A stretch of DNA of 14,435 nucleotides from Acetobacteraceae bacterium (GCA_947475475.1 CANJOG010000014.1:1-14435); one strand, 5' to 3'. Shown: positions 6,755 to 14,435, numbered from the stretch's first letter. Notes: generated from the sequence alone by a model not told the origin. Program-made: numbers and translations.

Positions 6755-8701
6755 CTATTCGCCGGACAGGGCCTGTGCCAGGGGCCGGTTCGTGGCGAGT
6801 GCTGTCAGGGCCGAGCGGAGTGCCTTGGGATCGACCGTCTTGATCAGATACGGGTAGCCGGTTTCGCGCAATTCCTCGAGCACTTCGGCGGATGTTTCGC
6901 CATTGAGGACGATGGCGGGAATGGCAATCTGGAATCGCACAGCCAGATGATCGAGCAATTCCGGGCCAGTCATGGTCGAGCTGAGATTGCGGTCCACCAC
7001 AGCAAGATCGGGGCGTGGCGTTGTCCGGTCATCCAGGGCGGTGATGACTTCCGCGGGGCTGGAGGCGGCGAGCACATTGAGCCCCCAGTCGCGCAATTCC
7101 TGGGCGATGGCGCGCAGCACCATTTCGTCATCATCGACGACGAGCACGGTGAGGCCGATGAGGATGGCGGGATCGTCTTCCTCCACCTCGCGGAGTGCGC
7201 GCGGCTTGGCGGCCTTGCCGACCGGGATGGCGAGGCTGAAGGTCGAGCCGGCGCCGACGACGGAGCGCACGCCCACTTCCAAGCCGAGCAGATTGCAGGT
7301 GCGCCGGACGATCGCGAGTCCGAGCCCCAGGCCCTGCGTGACATGCGCACTGCCTTCGAGGCGCTGGAATTCCTCGAAGATGGTCTCGAGCTTGTCGGCC
7401 GGAATGCCGGGTCCGGTATCGCGCACTTCGACAATGGCGCGTTCATGCATCCGCCGGCAGGTCACCTGCACCGTGCCGTGATGCGTATAGCGGATGGCAT
7501 TGCTGATCAGATTCCGCAGCACGCTTTCCAGCAGCGCCGGATCGGTGTGCACGATCTCACCGCCGGTCGCGACCTGGAAGTTCAGCTTCCTCTCGGCGGC
7601 GACAGCGGAAAATTCGGTGCGGATGCTTTCCAGCAAGTCGAACAGCGGGAAATCCACCGCCTCCGGCCGCACCACCCCGGCATCGAGCTTGGACATGTCC
7701 AGCAGGGAATGAAACATCCGCTCCATCGAGCTCGAGGCACTGCGCAGCCCTTCGAGAAAGCTGCGTCCCTCCGCATCGGTGACACGCCGGTCCAGCGCAC
7801 TGGCGAACAGATTAAGCGCATGCAGCGGCTGGCGCAGATCGTGGCTGGCGGCGGCCAGAAAGCGGGACTTGGCCCGGTTCGCCGCCACCGCCGCATCGCG
7901 GGCGCGGCGCAATGCCAGGTCGGTGGCTTCCTGGCGGGCGAAATGGCGCAGGCCGATGGAGATGGCCAATGCCAGCAATAACGCCGAGACGCCGGCAATC
8001 GAGAAGGCGCGGATATAGAGGCCCTGCCGCCAATTATGCTGCGCATCTTCCAGCGCATTCAGCTGCGCACGCTGCGTTGCACTGATGTCGCTAATCATGC
8101 CGAGCACAATGTTCCGCTCGGCGGCGCGCTCGGTCTCGGGGACCGGTATCGCGGGTAGCCCGTCAGTGGCAATCAGATCCGCGGCGCGCAGGCGGCTTTG
8201 CAAAAGGCCGAGAAGCTGCGGGCCAGGATCGCGCACGCCGCGCAATTCCGGCGTCAGCCGGTCCAGCAACAGCCGCAGCCGCCCGGCTTGCGTCGCCAGC
8301 TCCGTCCGTCCGCCAGGCTCGGCCGCCTCAGCCCGCAACCGCGTGGCATCGAGCCTGGCGAGCTCCGCGCTGAGCTGGTGCAGATCATCGGAGAAAGATA
8401 CGGCCTGGTCCGCCAGCTGGGCATTGCGCGAGGCCCAGCTCAGCGTGTTCAGCAGCGAGCCGATTAACAGGCCCGTCAGCAACAGCACGCATCCGGCGGC
8501 CACGGCCGACCATAATGCGCGCCGCACCGGCCCAGGGCCGGAGACAAAATTGGCCGCCAACGCCATGACCCAATTGCCGCGACTCATACCGCCGGACAGA
8601 CCATCGCCGAACTGCTCACTTCCCGTTGCTCCCCGCATGGTGCGCGGAGAACCGGGCGGCAGAATAGCCTGTAAATCCAACTCTTCGACGGAAATCCTCA
8701 C
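6755..8701 (-). CDS. Membrane hybrid histidine kinase with C-terminal receiver
   Basis: This 648-residue sensor has two membrane helices (about 64-86 and 232-250) bounding a roughly 145-residue, Leu/Ala/Arg-rich, probably helical periplasmic domain of no recognised family. The HisKA box ASHDLRQPLHAL has His287. The HATPase_c boxes are N (NLISNAIRYT, 397-406), G1 (DTGPGIP, 428-434) and G2 (GLGLGLAIV, 457-465). The receiver has acidic DDD at 523-525, phospho-acceptor Asp570 and Lys621. Its usual Thr/Ser after strand four appears replaced by Asn600 (IVLNGETS), and the Pro after the Lys is missing. There is no output or HPt domain, so a partner elsewhere is likely. The start is uncertain: GTG 8701 (AGG five bases before) gives the full length, while ATG 8587 gives 610 residues with helix one closer to the N-terminus. 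It follows the DMT operon by 145 bases with no visible terminator. Confidence 0.92.
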   Translation of the reverse strand: MRISVEELDLQAILPPGSPRTMRGATGSEQFGDGLSGGMSRGNWVMALAANFVSGPGPVRRALWSAVAAGCVLLLTGLLIGSLLNTLSWASRNAQLADQAVSFSDDLHQLSAELARLDATRLRAEAAEPGGRTELATQAGRLRLLLDRLTPELRGVRDPGPQLLGLLQSRLRAADLIATDGLPAIPVPETERAAERNIVLGMISDISATQRAQLNALEDAQHNWRQGLYIRAFSIAGVSALLLALAISIGLRHFARQEATDLALRRARDAAVAANRAKSRFLAAASHDLRQPLHALNLFASALDRRVTDAEGRSFLEGLRSASSSMERMFHSLLDMSKLDAGVVRPEAVDFPLFDLLESIRTEFSAVAAERKLNFQVATGGEIVHTDPALLESVLRNLISNAIRYTHHGTVQVTCRRMHERAIVEVRDTGPGIPADKLETIFEEFQRLEGSAHVTQGLGLGLAIVRRTCNLLGLEVGVRSVVGAGSTFSLAIPVGKAAKPRALREVEEDDPAILIGLTVLVVDDDEMVLRAIAQELRDWGLNVLAASSPAEVITALDDRTTPRPDLAVVDRNLSSTMTGPELLDHLAVRFQIAIPAIVLNGETSAEVLEELRETGYPYLIKTVDPKALRSALTALATNRPLAQALSGE

Positions 8702-8846
8702 ACCAGCCTGCGTTTCCCTGATTGCCGGGAGTTCGTTGTTGTCCGGAGACGATTTCTGACACTATTGCGCGATTAATTCCACACTAAACAATCAGAGCGT
8801 GTCCATATTTCAGATTTTGTCGCGTGATGGGTGTGGCGAGGAACGG
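8702..8846. promoter_or_regulatory. AT-richer spacer with TAGTGT direct repeats, before the kinase gene
   Basis: This 145-base gap is clearly richer in A+T than its surroundings. On the minus strand TAGTGT occurs twice in the same orientation (8786-8781 and 8764-8759), 22 bases apart, about two helical turns. A TTGTTT box (8794-8789 region) lies upstream of the first repeat with a weak AT-rich -10 candidate GCAATA about 17 bases on. No terminator hairpin for the DMT operon is evident. This may be the kinase promoter with regulator sites. Confidence 0.3.
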
Positions 8847-9752
8847 CTATGGCCGCCGCGCCGCCCGTGTCTCATGCCGCAGGATATACAGCCCGGCGCC
8901 GACGACGATGGCGCCGCCGGCCAGCACACGCGCGGTCGGCGCCTGCTCATAGATGATCCAGCCAAGCAAAAAGGCCCACACCGCCTGCATATAGCCGAAG
9001 GGGGCCACCACCGCGGTCGGCGCCAGGCGATAGGCATGGCTGGTGATGAGCTGCGCGAAAGCGGCAACAATGCCCAGGCCGAGCAACAGCGGGACCGCCG
9101 ACAGGCTGGGTGTGACCCAGTCGATCGGTGCCGCCAGCCCCGCCACCACCGTATTGAGCAGCATCGGATAGAAGGTGGCGGAGACGCTGTTTTCCGTATT
9201 CGACATCAGCCGCAGGCTGATCCAGATCAGCGCCGAGATCACCGCACTCGCCATGGCGAAGAAAACACCCTTGGCATAGGTGGCATCCATGCCGAACATC
9301 CCGCCGCTCGGCTGCACCACGATGATCACGCCGATGAAGCCGATCACCACCGCCGCCCAGCGCTGCCGCCCGACGCGCTCGCCCAGGATTGGTTGCGACA
9401 GCGCGGTCATGAACAGGTTTGATGCAAAGGTCAGCACCACCGCATCGGTCACCGGCAGGAAATGCGCGGCGAGGAAATAGGCGGCGAGATTGAGCAGGAT
9501 CAGCATGCCGCGCCAGGCATGGCCCCAGGGCCGGTCGGTGCGCAGCAGGCCAAGCCCTCCAGCGCGCAAAGCCACGGCAAACATCACCACCAGCCCGATG
9601 GCGCTGCGGAAGAACATCAGCTCCATCAAAGGCACGATTGCCATGGAGAGCTTCGTCAGGACCAGCATCCCGGCATAGCCGCCAGTGCCGCAGATCATCC
9701 AGAAAATACCCGCGCGCGGATTGTTCGGCCGCGCCGCCGCATCGCCCGCCAT
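8847..9752 (-). CDS. EamA/DMT-family transporter 1 (fifth in the array)
   Basis: This 301-residue inner-membrane protein has about ten hydrophobic segments arranged as two EamA repeats, the usual DMT size. Family-like stretches are FFRSAIGLVVM in the first half, LPVTDAVVLTFASNLFMTAL, LGERVGRQRWAAVVIGFIGV at the end of the first repeat, and SHAYRLAPTAVVAPFGYMQ in the second. The ATG at 9752 overlaps the stop of the next member by one base (TGATG). It is the last gene of the five-gene run in transcription order. DMT proteins export or import small metabolites such as amino acids, nucleobases or drugs. The substrate here is unknown. Confidence 0.93.
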   Translation of the reverse strand: MAGDAAARPNNPRAGIFWMICGTGGYAGMLVLTKLSMAIVPLMELMFFRSAIGLVVMFAVALRAGGLGLLRTDRPWGHAWRGMLILLNLAAYFLAAHFLPVTDAVVLTFASNLFMTALSQPILGERVGRQRWAAVVIGFIGVIIVVQPSGGMFGMDATYAKGVFFAMASAVISALIWISLRLMSNTENSVSATFYPMLLNTVVAGLAAPIDWVTPSLSAVPLLLGLGIVAAFAQLITSHAYRLAPTAVVAPFGYMQAVWAFLLGWIIYEQAPTARVLAGGAIVVGAGLYILRHETRAARRP

Positions 9753-10654
9753 CAGGACTTCCCCGCAGCCTGCTTGCCGCGTGCCTCACGCATGGCGAGG
9801 TAGATGCCGGCGCCCACAATCAGCGCCGCCCCGCCAATGGTGCGCAAAGTTGGCGCCTCGTGCCAGATCATCCAGACGCCAACGGCCGACCATACGACCT
9901 GCGAATAGGTGAAGGGCGCGACCATGGCGATGATCGGCGCCACCCGGTACGAATTGCTGATGGTGAGCTGCGCCAGCCCGCCGAACACGCCAACGCCGAG
10001 AATGGCCGGCCACTCCCACCAGCCCGGCGTGACCCACACAAAGGGCAATTGCACGCCGGCGACAATGGCGCCGGTGGTGAGCATCCAAACCGTCACCGCG
10101 CCGCTATTCTCCGTGGCGCCGAAGCGGCGGATCACCAGCCACACGGTGCCGCTGGTCACCGCGCTGACGACAGCGAGCAGATTGCCGATGCTGAACGGAT
10201 CGCCGCCCGTTGGATTGGCGATCAGCAACACGCCGCCAAATCCCACCAGCACAGCGCCCCAGCGATGGATGCCGACGCGCTCGCCCAGGAAGGGGCGCGA
10301 TAATGCTGTCATGAACAGCACATTCGCGAAGCTGAGCACGATGACGTCATTGATCGTGAGGTAGTTGAGCGACAGGAAATAGGTGAACAGCCCGGTGACC
10401 ATCAGCAGCCCGGCCACCACGGCAACCCATGGCTTGCGCATCCGCAGCCCGTTCTTGCCCGACGTGCCGGCCGCGATCGCCAGCACCGGGACCAGTCCAA
10501 TGGCGCAGCGCGCGAAGACCACCATCTGGACGGTCGTATGGGCGATCGCCAGCCGCCCGGCAAAGGCCATGGCAACGAACAGCACCGAGGACAGCATCAT
10601 CAGGGCAATCGAGAATGCGGCGCGATTGCCGCGCAGTGATGCAAGCATTCCCAT
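9752..10654 (-). CDS. EamA/DMT-family transporter 2 (fourth in the array)
   Basis: This 300-residue protein has ten predicted membrane segments in two EamA halves. It shows VVFARCAIGLVPVLAIA, LTINDVIVLSFANVLFMTAL, LGERVGIHRWGAVLVGFGGV and NSYRVAPIIAMVAPFTYSQ, with a short basic tail (REARGKQAAGKS). I start at ATG 10654, which overlaps the preceding member's stop by one base (TGATG). A GTG at 10657 would add one residue. GIHRWGAV is shared with the member at 12529-13452, so these two are closer to each other than to the 10654-12527 pair. No terminator or gap separates it from its neighbours. Substrate unknown. Confidence 0.93.
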   Translation of the reverse strand: MGMLASLRGNRAAFSIALMMLSSVLFVAMAFAGRLAIAHTTVQMVVFARCAIGLVPVLAIAAGTSGKNGLRMRKPWVAVVAGLLMVTGLFTYFLSLNYLTINDVIVLSFANVLFMTALSRPFLGERVGIHRWGAVLVGFGGVLLIANPTGGDPFSIGNLLAVVSAVTSGTVWLVIRRFGATENSGAVTVWMLTTGAIVAGVQLPFVWVTPGWWEWPAILGVGVFGGLAQLTISNSYRVAPIIAMVAPFTYSQVVWSAVGVWMIWHEAPTLRTIGGAALIVGAGIYLAMREARGKQAAGKS

Positions 10655-11607
10655 CACGCCCCGCCCGCCGTCGTGTTTGCCTGAGCCTGAGCCTGAGCCC
10701 GCCGGCGCGCAGCCATGCTTTCATGCACGCCGAGATACACCGCCGCGCCAACAATCATCGCGCAGCCAATCACCGTCCGCCATCCCGGCAATTCGCCCCA
10801 CACCGCCCAGGCGATGAAAAAGGCAAACACCTCGGCCGAATAATAGAAGGGTGCAACCGCCGCGGTCGGCGCGATGCGATAGGCATGGCCCATCGGCAAT
10901 TGCGCCGCCCCGCCGAACAGCCCGACCATGATGAGCATGGTCCAGCCCCCCAGATTGGCGGTCTCCCAGAATGGCGCGGTCCAGAAGAACGGCATCAACA
11001 GCGCGCAGATCACGCTGCCCACCGAAAGCATCCCGGCGGTCAGCGCGAAGCTCGATTCACCGGTGCCCCAGCGCCGCACCATCATCCAGGTGGTGCCGCT
11101 GCACGCCGCACTCACAATCGCCGCGATGGCGCCCACGCTGAGCAATCCGCCACCGCCCGGATTGGCGATCACCACAATGCCCAGAAAGCCACCGATCACC
11201 GCCGCCCAGCGCTGCGGCGTCACCCGCTCCTTCAGAAAAGGCCCTGACAGCAGCGCGATGAACGGCGCATTGGCAAAGCTCAGCACAATCGCATCGTTCA
11301 GCGGCAGCAGATGCACCGAGATGAAATAGGTGATGAAGGTCACCGTCTGCAGCACCCCGCAGCCGATCACCAGCCGCTTGTCCTGCGTGCGCAGCGCGGC
11401 CAGCCCGCCGCTGGCCAGTCCGATGACGACAGGCGGCACCAGGGCCAGCAGGAAGCGAAAAAACACCACTTCCATGAAGCTGAATTCCTGCGTGGCGCCA
11501 CGCCCGAAGGCGGACATGCCGGCCGACATACCGCCGGCCACCAGCATGAACAGAATCCCCGCGCCGATCCGGTTCGGCCGCGCCGGAGCCACCGTTCTCA
11601 CCGTCAT
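10654..11607 (-). CDS. EamA/DMT-family transporter 3 (third in the array)
   Basis: This 317-residue protein has ten membrane segments and two EamA repeats. It is very close to the next gene upstream, with shared PNRIGxGILFM, LPLNDAIVLSF, VIGGFxGIxVIANPGGGG, HAYRIAPTAAVAPF and WRTVIGCAxIVGAAVxLG blocks. The DNA is 79/87 identical over 11246-11332 versus 12178-12264. The ATG at 11607 overlaps the upstream stop by four bases (ATGA). The C-terminus is longer than in its sister and carries an AQAQAQA tail from a hexanucleotide repeat (10679-10699). It probably arose by tandem duplication. Whether the pair has the same substrate, or has diverged, cannot be seen. Confidence 0.93.
   Translation of the reverse strand: MTVRTVAPARPNRIGAGILFMLVAGGMSAGMSAFGRGATQEFSFMEVVFFRFLLALVPPVVIGLASGGLAALRTQDKRLVIGCGVLQTVTFITYFISVHLLPLNDAIVLSFANAPFIALLSGPFLKERVTPQRWAAVIGGFLGIVVIANPGGGGLLSVGAIAAIVSAACSGTTWMMVRRWGTGESSFALTAGMLSVGSVICALLMPFFWTAPFWETANLGGWTMLIMVGLFGGAAQLPMGHAYRIAPTAAVAPFYYSAEVFAFFIAWAVWGELPGWRTVIGCAMIVGAAVYLGVHESMAARRRAQAQAQANTTAGGA
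10679..10699. repeat. Hexanucleotide repeat (GCCTGA)3GCC in a transporter tail
   Basis: Three and a half copies of GCCTGA encode alternating Ala-Gln in the cytoplasmic tail of the 10654-11607 transporter. Six-base steps keep the frame, so copy changes would lengthen or shorten the tail by two residues without disrupting the downstream overlap. Confidence 0.7.
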
Positions 11608-12527
11608 GCCGCTTGCGCCGCCGCCCGCTTGGTCCGCCGCGCGCTCAGGCTTTCATGCAGGCCGAGGAACACCGCGGCGCCCACAATCAGCGCGCAGCCA
11701 ATTACCGTCCGCCAGCTCGGCAATTCGCCCCAGACCGACCAGGCGATGAAGAAGGTGAACAACTCGCAGGAATAGAAGAACGGCGCCACCGCGGCCGTGG
11801 GCGCGATGCGATAGGCGTGGCTCAGCGGCAATTGCGCGAAACCGCCGAGCAGCCCGACCATGATCAGCACGCCCCAATCGCGCAGATCGGCGATTTCCCA
11901 GAACGGCGCGCGCCACATAAAGGGCATTATCAGCCCGGTGATAACGCTGCCCACCAACAGCATCCAGGCGGTGATCGCCACGCTCGTTTCACCCGTGCCC
12001 CAGCGCCGCAGCAGCAGCCAGGTCGCGGCACTGCACAGCGCGCTGGTCACAGCCGCGATCGTGCCAAGCTGGAACAGCCCGCCGCCACCCGGATTGGCGA
12101 TGACAATGATGCCGGCAAACCCGCCAATCACCGCTGCCCAACGCTGGAGCGTCACTTTCTCTTTCAGGAAAGGTCCAGACAGCAGCGACATGAACGGCGC
12201 ATTGGTGAAACTCAGCACAATCGCATCGTTGAGCGGCAGCAGATGGATCGAGATGAAATAGGTGCAGAGCGTCGCGGTCATCAGCACGCCAAGCCCGATC
12301 AGCAGCCACCAGTTCTTGACCCGCAGCGAGGTGAATCCGGAACTGCCCAGCCCGATCGCCACCACCGGCACCATGGCCAGGAAGCAGCGAAAGAACGTCA
12401 CTTCCATGAAGTCGAAACGCTCGGTCGCATCGCGCCCGAATGCCGCCATCGAGGCAAACAGCGAGCAGGCCAGGATCATGAACAGAATGCCGGTGCCGAT
12501 CCGGTTGGGGCGCGCGGCGGCTTCCAT
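11604..12527 (-). CDS. EamA/DMT-family transporter 4 (second in the array)
   Basis: This 307-residue inner-membrane protein has two EamA halves and ten predicted helices, and is the close sister of the gene at 10654-11607. It shows EVTFFRCFLAMVPVVAIGL, LPLNDAIVLSFTNAPFMSLL, FLKEKVTLQRWAAVIGGFAG, SHAYRIAPTAAVAPFFYS and a basic tail SARRTKRAAAQAA. The ATG at 12527 is one base after the preceding stop (TGAGATG). Its own stop overlaps the next ATG by four bases. This spacing leaves no room for an independent promoter and implies coupled translation. Substrate not identifiable. Confidence 0.93.
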   Translation of the reverse strand: MEAAARPNRIGTGILFMILACSLFASMAAFGRDATERFDFMEVTFFRCFLAMVPVVAIGLGSSGFTSLRVKNWWLLIGLGVLMTATLCTYFISIHLLPLNDAIVLSFTNAPFMSLLSGPFLKEKVTLQRWAAVIGGFAGIIVIANPGGGGLFQLGTIAAVTSALCSAATWLLLRRWGTGETSVAITAWMLLVGSVITGLIMPFMWRAPFWEIADLRDWGVLIMVGLLGGFAQLPLSHAYRIAPTAAVAPFFYSCELFTFFIAWSVWGELPSWRTVIGCALIVGAAVFLGLHESLSARRTKRAAAQAA

Positions 12528-12528
12528 C

Positions 12529-13452
12529 TCAGCCGGCCTCGCCTTGCAGGACGGTGGCGGCCGGCTTCGGCTTTCGCGTCTCGCGGAACAGGATGTAGAG
12601 CCCGGCCGCCACGATCAGCGCACCGCCGGCCAGCATCCGCACAGTGGGAATTTCGGACCACAGGATGAAGGCAATGATCGCCGACCAGATCAGCTGGAAA
12701 TAATTGAACGGCGCGATAATCACCGAGGGCGCCAGCCGATAGGCATGGCTGATCAGGATTTGCGCCAGCCCGCCGGCAATGCCGACCAGCACCAGCACCG
12801 GCACATCCTCCCAGGCGGGCGTGGTCCAGAACCAGGGCAGGGCGATGCCGGTCAGCACAAACGTGGTGATCAGCATGGAAATCGTGACCGACAGGCTGCT
12901 CTCGGTATTGCTCATCTGCCGCACGGTCAGCCAGCACAGCGCCGAGAGCACCGCCGAGGCCATGGCGAAGATCGTCCCGGCCTGCAACAGCCCATTCACC
13001 GATCCGGTGATCACCGCCACGCCGACAAACCCGACCACCACGGCGCCCCAGCGATGGATGCCCACCGGCTCGCCCAGCATCGGCATCGACAAAGCGGTGA
13101 TGAACAGGCTGGAGGTGAAGCTCAGCAGCACCGCCACATTCATCGGCAGGAATTTCAGCGACAGGAAATAGACCAGCAGATTGGCCGTCATCAGGCAGCC
13201 GAGCTTCACATGCTCGGCCAGCCGCCGCGTCTTGAGCTGCGCCAGCCCGCCACGGCTAAACGCGGTGATCACGCCGACCACGACCAGCGCCACGGCGCAG
13301 CGAATGAACACCACCTGCACGAAGGAGTAATTGGCGACACTGGATTTCCCCGCCGCCACCATCACGGTGAACACGGCGGTAAAAATCAGCATCGAGAGAA
13401 TACCGCCCCGGACCTGATGCGGCCGGGCGGAGCTTGGGGCGGTGGTGGACAT
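12529..13452 (-). CDS. EamA/DMT-family transporter 5 (first in the array)
   Basis: This 307-residue ten-helix DMT protein is the promoter-proximal gene of the array. Characteristic stretches are VVFIRCAVALVVVGV, LPMNVAVLLSFTSSLFITAL, LGEPVGIHRWGAVVVGFVG and SHAYRLAPSVIIAPFNYFQ. The C-terminal tail is basic then polar (RETRKPKPAATVLQGEAG). The start at ATG 13452 is supported by AAGAGG four bases upstream. It resembles the 9752-10654 and 8847-9752 members more than the duplicated pair. No regulator gene adjoins the array in the window except the truncated TPR protein upstream, which may or may not control it. Confidence 0.93.
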   Translation of the reverse strand: MSTTAPSSARPHQVRGGILSMLIFTAVFTVMVAAGKSSVANYSFVQVVFIRCAVALVVVGVITAFSRGGLAQLKTRRLAEHVKLGCLMTANLLVYFLSLKFLPMNVAVLLSFTSSLFITALSMPMLGEPVGIHRWGAVVVGFVGVAVITGSVNGLLQAGTIFAMASAVLSALCWLTVRQMSNTESSLSVTISMLITTFVLTGIALPWFWTTPAWEDVPVLVLVGIAGGLAQILISHAYRLAPSVIIAPFNYFQLIWSAIIAFILWSEIPTVRMLAGGALIVAAGLYILFRETRKPKPAATVLQGEAG

Positions 13453-13553
13453 TTTGCCTCTTGGACGAGTGCCCCACTATGGCCTGGAAGGCCGGAATTG
13501 GCACGAATCAGTACGCAACCAAGCCCCGCGTGCGGGACAGGCCAATCGCCTCC
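13453..13553. promoter_or_regulatory. Leader of the DMT array, with RBS and two small hairpins
   Basis: This 101-base gap separates the TPR gene from the array. AAGAGG (13462-13457) is the RBS of the first transporter. CCCG-CGTG-CGGG (about 13534-13545) is a compact hairpin that may end the TPR transcript, though it lacks a clear T run. GGCCT-TCC-AGGCC (about 13481-13493) is another. I see no convincing -35/-10 pair, so transcription may come from upstream. Confidence 0.35.
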
Positions 13554-14435
13554 CTACTCCGCAATGCCCGCCAGCCGCAGCCCCGCGGCGTAATGCACCT
13601 TGTCGCTCGCCCGTTCGAAGGGGGAGCGGGAAATGAAGCGGGTGATGGTGAAATCCGGCTCCAGCGCCAGCAGCCGCTCGCGAATCTGCGCCGCCTCTTC
13701 CGCCTGGCCGAGATGGCCGAGTGCCGAGAGATAATGCTTCAGCCCGGCGGTAAACGAGGGGTTCATCTCGCTCACTGTCCGCCCGATCTCGCGCGCCGCC
13801 GCATAGTCGCGCTTGACCAGATGCAGGATGATGAAGCCGGAATCGAAGAAGAATGCGAGCGGGTCCATCGGCGAGAGCCGCTTGTAGCGGTTCAGCCGGC
13901 TCTCGGCCTCCCCGGTATCGCCCAGATAGGAATAGGCGATGCCCGACAGCGCCCAGGCCATGGCGAGGTTCGGATTGAGCATCAGCGCCCGCTCGTGCAG
14001 CGATACCGCCTCGCGCAGCCGGTGATGCAGGAAGGCGCGCACATGCCCGGCAATGGTCAGCGCCTTGGCATCCGCCGGGTCCAGCGTGATCGCCCGCTCG
14101 GCAAGCTTGCCGGCCTGGGCCAGCGCGCCTTCCTGATCCGTCGCCCAGCGCTGGCCGACATAGAGGATATGCCAATAGGCGTACCAGGCATGGGCAGCGG
14201 CATAGTCGGCTTCCTGGTTGATCGCCTGTTCCAGCAATTGCCCGGCGCGGGTGAAATCGTCGCGGTCCAGCCGCCCGATCAACGGGATGGCGCGCAGCAC
14301 CAAGTCGTAGGCGTTGGGATCATGCGCCGCGCGGTTGCTGACGCGCTGGCTCTCGATCAGCAGGATTTCCGGATCGATCTGGGCCACCACCTCGGCGGCA
14401 ACCTCATCCTGCAAGGTCAGCAGATCATGCGATTC
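13554..14435 (-). CDS. TPR-repeat C-terminal region of a larger protein (5' end outside the window)
   Basis: The frame stays open to the window edge (it reads ESHDLLTLQDEVAAEVV there), so the true start lies beyond 14435; a TTG at 14414 is not a start. 293 residues are visible. LTLQDEVAAEVVAQIDPEI is the linker that, in many proteobacterial proteins, joins an N-terminal winged-helix or class III nucleotide-cyclase domain and a TolB-like segment to C-terminal TPRs. At least four TPR-like helical pairs follow, for example AGKLAERAITLDPADAKAL, LHERALMLNPNLAMAWAL and AAREIGRTVSEMNPSFTAG. The protein is therefore probably a cyclase-TPR or CadC/HilA-type regulator, but the deciding domain is not in view. 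It is upstream of and co-oriented with the DMT array. Confidence 0.85.
   Translation of the reverse strand, partial: ESHDLLTLQDEVAAEVVAQIDPEILLIESQRVSNRAAHDPNAYDLVLRAIPLIGRLDRDDFTRAGQLLEQAINQEADYAAAHAWYAYWHILYVGQRWATDQEGALAQAGKLAERAITLDPADAKALTIAGHVRAFLHHRLREAVSLHERALMLNPNLAMAWALSGIAYSYLGDTGEAESRLNRYKRLSPMDPLAFFFDSGFIILHLVKRDYAAAREIGRTVSEMNPSFTAGLKHYLSALGHLGQAEEAAQIRERLLALEPDFTITRFISRSPFERASDKVHYAAGLRLAGIAE

Noticed and set aside
6281..7981. 566-codon plus-strand open frame, antisense to the kinase and crotonase genes
   Set aside because: It runs across two well-supported minus-strand genes and their spacer, is low in family-like motifs and is rich in His/Gln/Arg, as expected for a shadow frame in GC-rich DNA.
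8791..8830. Possible insertion-sequence end (AGAGCGTGTCC-like)
   Set aside because: No matching inverted copy, target duplication or transposase remnant was found in the window.

Overview
The window is GC-rich and densely packed. Every gene I can support lies on the minus strand, so transcription runs from high to low coordinates. GC-biased third positions create many long open frames on the plus strand, and I regard those as shadows. Gene content (Tat-dependent binding protein, polyamine-type ABC transporter, many DMT exporters, hybrid kinase, TPR regulator) and codon use fit an alphaproteobacterium, perhaps a rhodospirillalean or rhizobial lineage. This placement is inferred; no rRNA or other marker gene is present.

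Layout in transcription order: (1) 14435-13554, the C-terminal TPR part of a larger protein cut by the window edge. (2) 13452-8847, five consecutive EamA/DMT-family membrane transporters, each about 300 residues. All four junctions overlap by 1-4 nt or are separated by 1 nt, so they look like one translationally coupled operon. The third and fourth members are recent duplicates. (3) 8701-6755, a membrane-bound hybrid histidine kinase with a C-terminal receiver domain. (4) 6655-5873, a MenB/BadI-like crotonase lacking the usual catalytic acids. (5) 5872-5455, a gene-poor interval holding a GC-rich foldable element, a terminator-like hairpin, a sigma70-like promoter and operator-like inverted repeats. 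(6) 5454-1, a tight operon: Tat-exported solute-binding protein, TRZ/ATZ-type amidohydrolase, two PotB/PotC-like permeases, a PotA-like ATPase, and the start of a second amidohydrolase that runs off the window.

The ABC operon reads as an uptake-and-processing module. The binding protein captures a solute, the two permeases and ATPase import it, and the two amidohydrolases probably deaminate or hydrolyse it. The family of transporter suggests a polyamine-like or other cationic nitrogenous compound, while the hydrolases resemble enzymes acting on adenine-nucleoside, cytosine or triazine-like rings. The real substrate cannot be read from the sequence. The five-transporter DMT array is the most unusual structural feature. 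The crotonase and the intergenic RNA-like element are the next most interesting. I see no CRISPR array, tRNA, rRNA, transposase or phage gene.
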